DNA of 21,327 nt from the NCBI GenBank assembly GCA_027578815.1, contig JANBTH010000308.1, positions 1-21,327 on the forward strand, in the 5' to 3' direction. This document shows positions 17,301 to 21,327 of this stretch, one piece after another (positions within the stretch are counted from its first letter, which is position 1; each line of letters opens with the position of its first letter). The notes beneath the pieces are model-generated. The model saw nothing but the letters and a program-made list of their open reading frames with translations, was not told the origin of the DNA and ran no database searches. The position numbers and the translations under genes were made by a program. Source of the stretch: Coemansia sp. RSA 1804 (lineage: Eukaryota; Kickxellomycota; Kickxellomycetes; Kickxellales; Kickxellaceae).

Positions 17301-17718
17301 ACGAGATGCTCAACAGGCGTGTGTCCTCCACATGGTACACGTAGTGACCGCCCAGCAAGGCCACTGGTCTTCTCTTTGTGACGATGGAGATGTAGCATCC
17401 CTTTGTGAACCGCACAAATCCAACAATACCGCACACGCCAGCTACCAAAAGCTTCATTCCTTTGGACTGGATGTCAGCCACAAGCTGCTGGATTTCCGCT
17501 GGCGAATGGCTGATGCCGTCGTCCTTGACCATTTGCTTTATATCGCCAACTGTCCTGTTTATATGAAGCACCCTGTAGAGCCCCTCTGACTCGTTTGAGC
17601 CGATGATGGACATTTGTGTCTTATTCTCGTAAATGTCAAAGCTTGTCAGCACCACAGACGGGCGTTTGAGCGGGAACTCTGTGCCGCTGTTGCAGTAGCC
17701 ATTGCCGTTGTCGCCCAT
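14386..17718 (-). CDS. FIG4: Fig4 polyphosphoinositide phosphatase (SAC domain)
   Basis: SAC-family lipid phosphatase that dephosphorylates PI(3,5)P2 and also scaffolds the Fab1/PIKfyve-Vac14 complex on vacuole/late endosome membranes. 1110 aa from the ATG at 17718; the frame continues 17 codons upstream only to a TTG. The SAC domain spans about 35-560: IIGSNESEGLYRVLHINRT (38-56), GFVRFTKGCYISIVTKRR (100-117), GGHYVYHVEDT and the catalytic CX5R motif CIDCLDR with nucleophile C482 and R488, followed by TNAAQ. ALQYGGSHLVNT (538-549) and RQEAI are also typical. A Fig4-type block WNEYYRPHEYSSFDSMF (714-730) follows an acidic insert. The protein is about 200 residues longer than yeast or human Fig4, the extra length lying in Ser-rich segments after residue 600. 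Single exon, divergent from mL40. Confidence 0.96.
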   Translation of the reverse strand: MGDNGNGYCNSGTEFPLKRPSVVLTSFDIYENKTQMSIIGSNESEGLYRVLHINRTVGDIKQMVKDDGISHSPAEIQQLVADIQSKGMKLLVAGVCGIVGFVRFTKGCYISIVTKRRPVALLGGHYVYHVEDTRLLSISYKPERSDAEEKCISRFKNVDLTKNFYYSHTYDITHSLQRNVQMSKTSRCCDCPKSNKARFDDGCASTDSMWSYHSMFVWNYQLMCNATQGVGIAPDWTVALIHGYVDQSRLSIFGRDVYITLIARRSRIFAGVRYLKRGINDAGYVANDVETEQIVNTMEVTSFSMPFSRPFSNPSYTAYVQHRGSIPLFWSQDTSGIAPKPPIDINVHDPYFMEAGRHFDNLFHRYGTPIIVLNLIKTKERAKRESTLGEEFSEGLHYLNQFLPRGKKIRYLAWDMSRAKKNRQEDVLAILEVIAEETLTLTGVFHNGSELYSNYLKRRSAGDTRPLRTQLRKQTGVVRSNCIDCLDRTNAAQSIIGKVALAHQLFELGQIDEPFLSFNTDAAMIIEEMYHDLGNTIALQYGGSHLVNTVQTYRRNTNWRSHSRDIVESLRRYYSNSLLDMERQEAITHFVEKCLLPECCSNARQPVDNSTAAELGDSERDDGVLDADLNGTEAAVNRPNQVGKPVFRRWWTTLGSDYDDGDESSSQTSNACDENAMNSRSSKNEESNPCNVCTHSPRTGVAKHANQNELDAHWNEYYRPHEYSSFDSMFIGTLNSSVSLHPGTDIQKIPSPFSDRGARERKSSGTRVRRHGQQKPKWLKSELEEYTDPTQVSREEIYNKVCEKEETPQVFRPLKIGGWTTDGVTSALQEPSVSQTELEEYEKYVHQFDDLKRWIVPSSDILYSDYVKRNQDNALSDNLSGWMVHNSTQQDGAFPTGIRRQTSAAIESLKINSVLDTDYLLHGDAEQRLGTPVPRRILQMPHAQLPAITSRSYSNRLFSSFDSMPPNSGSSGDSGGSRQQFARHRSNTSSNERGSLWGLWSQNGAPGSIESAYTLGSRSSAHPTAAREFLSSKDRLDFLQSQTYSSNRLQRHDRSRSLDLSNLATSRFSTPAVSGGLGSSNDTLVPEPRVTAADLKIYENFVKMRQAFSG

Positions 17719-18059
17719 TAAATATATGCGGCAGGTTGTCCAAATTACATATAGTGAGTAAAAGTACAATAAGAGAGGCCAAATATCATGAGAGCGAAGA
17801 AAGGCGAAAAGGGAAGAAAGTGGCTAAACTGAGAAACAAGATATGATGTTGATGATGCCACCACATATTCCACTTTTAAAGCTGCATGCAATAATTCGGC
17901 CAATCACGTGAGTAGTTGGGATTTTTTTTAATTTTTTCGGGAACCACTACTTTTTTAACTTTTATCAGTAACATGCACGAAAAAATATTTTCTCTTAGCT
18001 ACACAATTTCCAATACAAATTCTATTATTTCTATTCGAAAGAGTACAAAAAGCCATAAA
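17719..18059. promoter_or_regulatory. Divergent promoter between FIG4 and mL40
   Basis: 341 bp between two divergent ATGs, so it should drive both genes. The most notable element is the composite CCAAT-CACGTG (17900-17910). The stretch from 17915 to 18059 is AT-rich, with T runs near 17920-17940, and probably forms the mL40 core promoter and 5' UTR. Confidence 0.6.
17900..17910 (+). promoter_or_regulatory. Composite CCAAT box plus CACGTG E-box
   Basis: CCAAT at 17900-17904 directly abuts the palindromic E-box CACGTG at 17905-17910. CCAAT is the HAP/NF-Y site; CACGTG is bound by bHLH factors such as Cbf1 or Pho4 in yeasts and by MiT/TFE factors in animals. It lies about 150 bp from the mL40 ATG and 180 bp from the FIG4 ATG. 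Confidence 0.55.
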
Positions 18060-18554
18060 ATGAGCAGCGGGTTTGGAAGAGCTGTTTGTCTGTCAACCAC
18101 AGTCCGCGCCGGGTTTATCGGACGTGCCGCAGCAGCAGCACCTGCAGCAGGCAAAGATAAGCAGTCGAGAAAGGCGGCGGCAATAGCCAGAGGAGCGTCT
18201 GGACAGATCAATTTGGATTCGCGGTACGAGATAATGAAGCAAATTATGTACCAGCAGGAGCCGCGGCAGCTGCCCGAGCTGACAGCCGAGGACGCCGAGC
18301 GGCACGAAACAATACTGAGGGCCGTGAAGCTCCACCGTTTGCAGGAGAGCAACCGGCGTCGCGATGAGAGAGAAGCAAAGTTTTCGGCTATGGAAAAGGC
18401 CTATGCTGCGCTGGAGAAGTTCGATCCAAGGCTGTTTGAGGAGGCGTGCAAGAAGGATGCCAACGTTACGTTTCCACGGCAGATGCGGGTTCCAACCGAG
18501 ACCCCGCCGACGGTGATCTGGGACTACATGGAAGAGACGGTGACAAAGAAGTGA
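18060..18554 (+). CDS. MRPL40: Mitochondrial large-subunit ribosomal protein mL40
   Basis: Component of the mitoribosomal large subunit, of the fungal MRPL28 / animal MRPL40 family. 164 aa from the ATG at 18060. The frame extends upstream to 17916 through Phe/Ile/Ser-rich sequence that I take as 5' UTR, since MSSGFGRAVCLSTTVRAGFIG looks like a mitochondrial presequence (Arg, Ser, Thr, Ala, no acidic residues). A basic Ala/Lys segment follows, then a long charged helix (about 75-125: TAEDAERHETILRAVKLHRL...). The C-terminus FPRQMRVPTETPPTVIWDY (138-156) matches the family's F-P-x-x-R-x-P-T-x-x-P-P-x-x-x-W-D-Y ending. Divergent from FIG4 and convergent with the NELF-A-like gene (164 bp between stops). 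Confidence 0.83.
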   Translation: MSSGFGRAVCLSTTVRAGFIGRAAAAAPAAGKDKQSRKAAAIARGASGQINLDSRYEIMKQIMYQQEPRQLPELTAEDAERHETILRAVKLHRLQESNRRRDEREAKFSAMEKAYAALEKFDPRLFEEACKKDANVTFPRQMRVPTETPPTVIWDYMEETVTKK

Positions 18555-18718
18555 TTCTCTGGGCGCCTTGATAATCATCCCACTAGGCTTTTTTTCTTTG
18601 CTCTCAATTACTAGAAATAGAACTGGCGCATTGCTGTTGCTGTTGTTGTTATTAATGGACAAAAAGATGGTTATAGACAATACTAGTGTTAAGGGGAGAG
18701 AGAGGAGTAATGCCGCTA

Positions 18719-20725
18719 TTAGAACCTACGAAGGCGACGCACCTTTTTCCACTCACCCTTGCTCACATCTGCTTGAAAGACCATCATCTCCTTGCAAGAC
18801 TGGCCTGGATGCGATGGATCGTCGACAATCTGCTCGCTCAGAATAATCTCCAGGTTGTTGCTAGTCCCAGGAGGCATTTCGCGGGCATTGAAGAAGCAGT
18901 ACATGAGGAGACGGTTCTCTTCGGTCAGCGCGTTGGTGCTAGTGTAGACGGCCTGCACCTGTGGATCGTGTCCGGCAAACGTCAGATAGTCCAGCGGCAC
19001 GTCGTAGGCAGGTCGCGCAGGGCTTTTGCCCCTACGTAGCCGCGGAGGAGGAGGCGACGCCTCGGCGCTTGAGTTTTCGCCGCTCTCAGGCACCCCGCCG
19101 TTGTATTCGCCGTCAGACGAGTCCGCAGCCATTGGCCCGCCATCGCCACTTGCTTCGCCGACAGATGGAGACGCCGTAGTTCGCGCAGGATCCGAGCTGC
19201 CGCGACGACTGGCGACTTTTGTGCGTTCCGTGACTGACTGAAGCTTCTTCGACCTCGCCTCTTCGCGTAGCCGTTTGCGCTCGTCCTTTTCGGCCTGGAG
19301 CTTTGCGCGTTTCGTCTCGCGCTCCTCAGCCGCCTGCTCGCGCTTTTCCTTGAGTGTGCGCTCGCGGTCGTTAACTGTGCTGGCAGCCTCGTGGAAGTCA
19401 ATCATCTGAATCTTCTTGCTCATGGCCTGAGTCACGCCAGCCGCCGGCAGCGCAAGGTTCGTCGGCGCGCCACGACGGCGTGGTGTAAGCATGCCGATTC
19501 GGCTCTTGGCGCCAGCAGCCGAGGGAGGCCCTGGCATCCCGCGACGCACGCCTGCCCCTGCGCCTGGTGCGCCACGGGCTCCGCGCATCCCGGTAGTCGA
19601 AGATCGGCGTGCGTCGCCAGGTCCGTCGTGCCGCGAAACACTGGCTGCAGCCAAAAGACGCGCCATCCTGCCAACATGGTCAGCCCTGTGCGTTTCCTTG
19701 ACTTTCAGCCCAAGAGAGTAATCAGAATCCTCTTCCTCTCTCTGTCTGCCGCTGTCAGACTCTTCGTCGGAGGAAAATGCCTTGTCGCCATTCCCACTCT
19801 CGGAGAACAGCGCTGAAAATGCCGAAATGTCATTGTCGTTGGGCTCGGGCGAGCCCAGCCGCGACGACGAGTTGGAGCTGCCTGGCACGTCTGGGTTGCC
19901 TCCCGGCGGATGGCGTGCTGACTGGGGATGTGCTGCCGACGGCCTGCGAGAAACCCCAGGGCTTTGCAATAGAGCAGCAGCCTCCTTTGCCTGAATCATG
20001 ATATTTTCAAGCTCGCTGCGTTTTGGACGGCGGCCATATATATTGCGGATGGAGACAGGCGCCATGTCCTTGGCCACCGAGTCGCTGACATACTCGAGCG
20101 ACTTTGTCGCTAGTCGCAACTCGGAGGGCTGCTGCTTCTCCAGAGCCTCAATTAGCTCGCCCATTGCCTTTTCAATTTCAGCCTTTGTAGGCTCCGGAAT
20201 ATTCTCCACATAATTTATCTTTCCATTAACACCAACATCACCAAGAATGCACCCGAGGGTGCGCACCCAGTCGCTGGCCATGTCGGCCTTTGCCAACTGC
20301 GATATGCGCAGCGCCTCGGCATGCGCTCTGTGCATCTTGCTCACACCCACATGGGCTATTCCTAGAAGCACGTTTACTTTCTGCTCCTCCTCCAGGGTTG
20401 ACCACAACGAGATGATTGTGCCCAGAATCCCTGGGTTTGTCAAGTCAATTCCAACACTAGCAGGCACCTGCCATATGCTCGAGCGCTGGTGCTCGACTGT
20501 CTGGCCAACAGCAGCTGCCACAGGCAATGGGTCTCGCTGGACACGAGTGCTGTCTCCGTTGGCTGAAAAGAGCTGCTGTTGTTGAACACCAGTGCCACCA
20601 TTATTGAAAACAACAGGCGGGCTGGCAACGGTGGGCGATGAGACTTGCGAATGCGAGAGATTGGAGGGTATATGGCCCTGCAAGGCCGCAAGTATCCTGC
20701 CTGCTTCGGCCTGCGTAGAAACCAT
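18719..20725 (-). CDS. NELFA: NELF-A-like negative elongation factor subunit
   Basis: NELF with DSIF holds RNA polymerase II in promoter-proximal pausing; NELF-A binds NELF-C and the polymerase. 668 aa, ATG at 20725, single exon (human NELF-A is about 530). Residues 84-255 resemble the NELF-A N-terminal (HDAg) domain: a helical SIWQVPAS...LLGIAHVGVSKMHRAHAEAL, WVRTLGCILGD, SLEYVSDSV and the basic IYGRRPKRSELENIMIQAKE, parallel to the metazoan RKPKSATLRAEL...ETAQQLK segment. A disordered Ser/Pro/Gly/Arg centre follows, including a charged coil of Lys/Arg/Glu at about 440-490. The last 95 residues match the NELF-A C-terminus: NALTEENRLLMYCFFNARE, IILSEQIVDDPS, MVFQADVSKGEWKKVRRLRR, parallel to the metazoan VTRPEKALILGFMAGSRE...IKLSEH...FEMNYATGQWTRFKK. 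The call rests on both ends matching; other NELF subunits are not in the window. Confidence 0.84.
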   Translation of the reverse strand: MVSTQAEAGRILAALQGHIPSNLSHSQVSSPTVASPPVVFNNGGTGVQQQQLFSANGDSTRVQRDPLPVAAAVGQTVEHQRSSIWQVPASVGIDLTNPGILGTIISLWSTLEEEQKVNVLLGIAHVGVSKMHRAHAEALRISQLAKADMASDWVRTLGCILGDVGVNGKINYVENIPEPTKAEIEKAMGELIEALEKQQPSELRLATKSLEYVSDSVAKDMAPVSIRNIYGRRPKRSELENIMIQAKEAAALLQSPGVSRRPSAAHPQSARHPPGGNPDVPGSSNSSSRLGSPEPNDNDISAFSALFSESGNGDKAFSSDEESDSGRQREEEDSDYSLGLKVKETHRADHVGRMARLLAAASVSRHDGPGDARRSSTTGMRGARGAPGAGAGVRRGMPGPPSAAGAKSRIGMLTPRRRGAPTNLALPAAGVTQAMSKKIQMIDFHEAASTVNDRERTLKEKREQAAEERETKRAKLQAEKDERKRLREEARSKKLQSVTERTKVASRRGSSDPARTTASPSVGEASGDGGPMAADSSDGEYNGGVPESGENSSAEASPPPPRLRRGKSPARPAYDVPLDYLTFAGHDPQVQAVYTSTNALTEENRLLMYCFFNAREMPPGTSNNLEIILSEQIVDDPSHPGQSCKEMMVFQADVSKGEWKKVRRLRRF

Positions 20726-21327
20726 CAGCTAGTATACGTGTTTGTTCTGTGGTTTGCTGTTCTGGCTTTCTTTCTTTTCGCCGATAAATTAGAAACGCCG
20801 GACTTCCTGAGAGAGGATGTTACTGTACACGAGCAAATTTCTGTTGACCGCCAAAAAGTAGCAAAAAAAGAGAGAATAATTAGGAAGAGGTGGAAGAAAA
20901 TCCCTAACTGGAAAATAAATAAAGCGCAAGCTTTTTAAAAGCGATTTGTGCAGAGAAACTTTAATTTTTGTGCCATCTCTCCCCCCTAATCTTTGCTTTT
21001 TTTTCTATAAAGTTCATTGCAAAAGGGGACTTTGATTACCAGGGAAATTAAATAATCATTCTTTTTATAGGAATCACAGGATTGGATTGGCTTTTTAAAA
21101 GAGCAATTTTCCTTTGACCTGAGTAGAATCTCCAGCAAGAATGGATGTGACCTTTTTTTCCCTTCTACGCTAGCATTTTTTCTTCATAAAAGAGCAGAAA
21201 AAACAACTTCCCCAAAAAGAAGGGGTTGGCGAGGATTCTTTGCTGTGAATTTTTTTCCTGCTCTTTATTCTTTATTGTGTTATTCTCCCACTCCCCTTCT
21301 TTTTTCTCTCCTTGTTTTCCGCATGCT
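20726..21327. other. Upstream region of the NELF-A-like gene
   Basis: 602 bp, AT-rich to the window end. It contains tandem CCAAT boxes (below) and scattered AGGGG/CCCCT at 21024, 20983, 21221 and 21293. An open frame running out of the NELF-A antisense strand to 20938 has no plausible N-terminus and is rejected. A gene beyond the right edge may share this promoter. Confidence 0.55.
21081..21090 (-). promoter_or_regulatory. Tandem CCAAT boxes upstream of NELF-A-like gene
   Basis: ATTGGATTGG on the + strand reads CCAATCCAAT on the gene's strand, about 355 bp upstream of the ATG. It is a candidate NF-Y/HAP site. The two copies overlap too closely to be bound at once, so they give one site in either register. 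Confidence 0.4.

Noticed and set aside
20645..20938. 97-codon + strand ORF crossing the NELF-A start
   Set aside because: It begins antisense inside a real coding region and extends into promoter sequence; hydrophobic then Lys-rich with no known pattern.

Overview
The window looks like nuclear DNA of an early-diverging fungus. It carries compact, mostly intron-less genes for conserved eukaryotic proteins, one 78-bp intron with GTAAGT donor and CTAAT branch site, CCAAT and AGGGG promoter elements, and an F-box protein of the divergent kind that is heavily expanded in Kickxellomycotina (Coemansia and relatives). The Kickxellomycotina placement is inference from gene style, not from a marker gene.

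Layout. 1-1584 (-): heat shock transcription factor, C-terminus cut off by the window edge. 2164-3531 (-): C2H2 regulator with two separated Msn2/4-like finger pairs, preceded by a purine-rich region dense in AGGGG/CCCCT. 4584-7670 (-): large, probably mitochondrial helical-repeat (PPR-like) protein. 7671-10165: AT-rich island with no clearly functional conserved gene; it holds a TAG microsatellite, one intact 74-codon ORF and two candidate decayed coding regions. 10166-11782 (+): F-box protein. 12129-12653 (+): LITAF-domain membrane-adaptor protein. 12885-13448 (-): unrecognised gene with one intron. 13678-14106 (-): Dim1/Dib1 U5 snRNP protein. 14386-17718 (-): Fig4 phosphoinositide phosphatase. 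18060-18554 (+): mitochondrial ribosomal protein mL40, divergent from FIG4. 18719-20725 (-): a NELF-A-like protein, convergent with mL40. 20726-21327: NELF-A upstream region.

The conserved genes are not an operon or one pathway: they cover stress transcription (HSF, C2H2), transcription elongation (NELF-A), splicing (Dim1), endosomal/vacuolar lipid signalling (Fig4, LITAF) and mitochondrial expression (mL40, the PPR-like protein). The points most worth attention are the NELF-A homologue in a fungus, the doubled STRE-type zinc-finger module beside an STRE-rich promoter and an HSF gene, the unidentified spliced gene, and the AT-rich island with traces of decayed, possibly mobile or acquired, coding sequence. 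Several ATG starts were set here because longer open frames begin only at TTG codons (4584-7670, 10166-11782 and 14386-17718).
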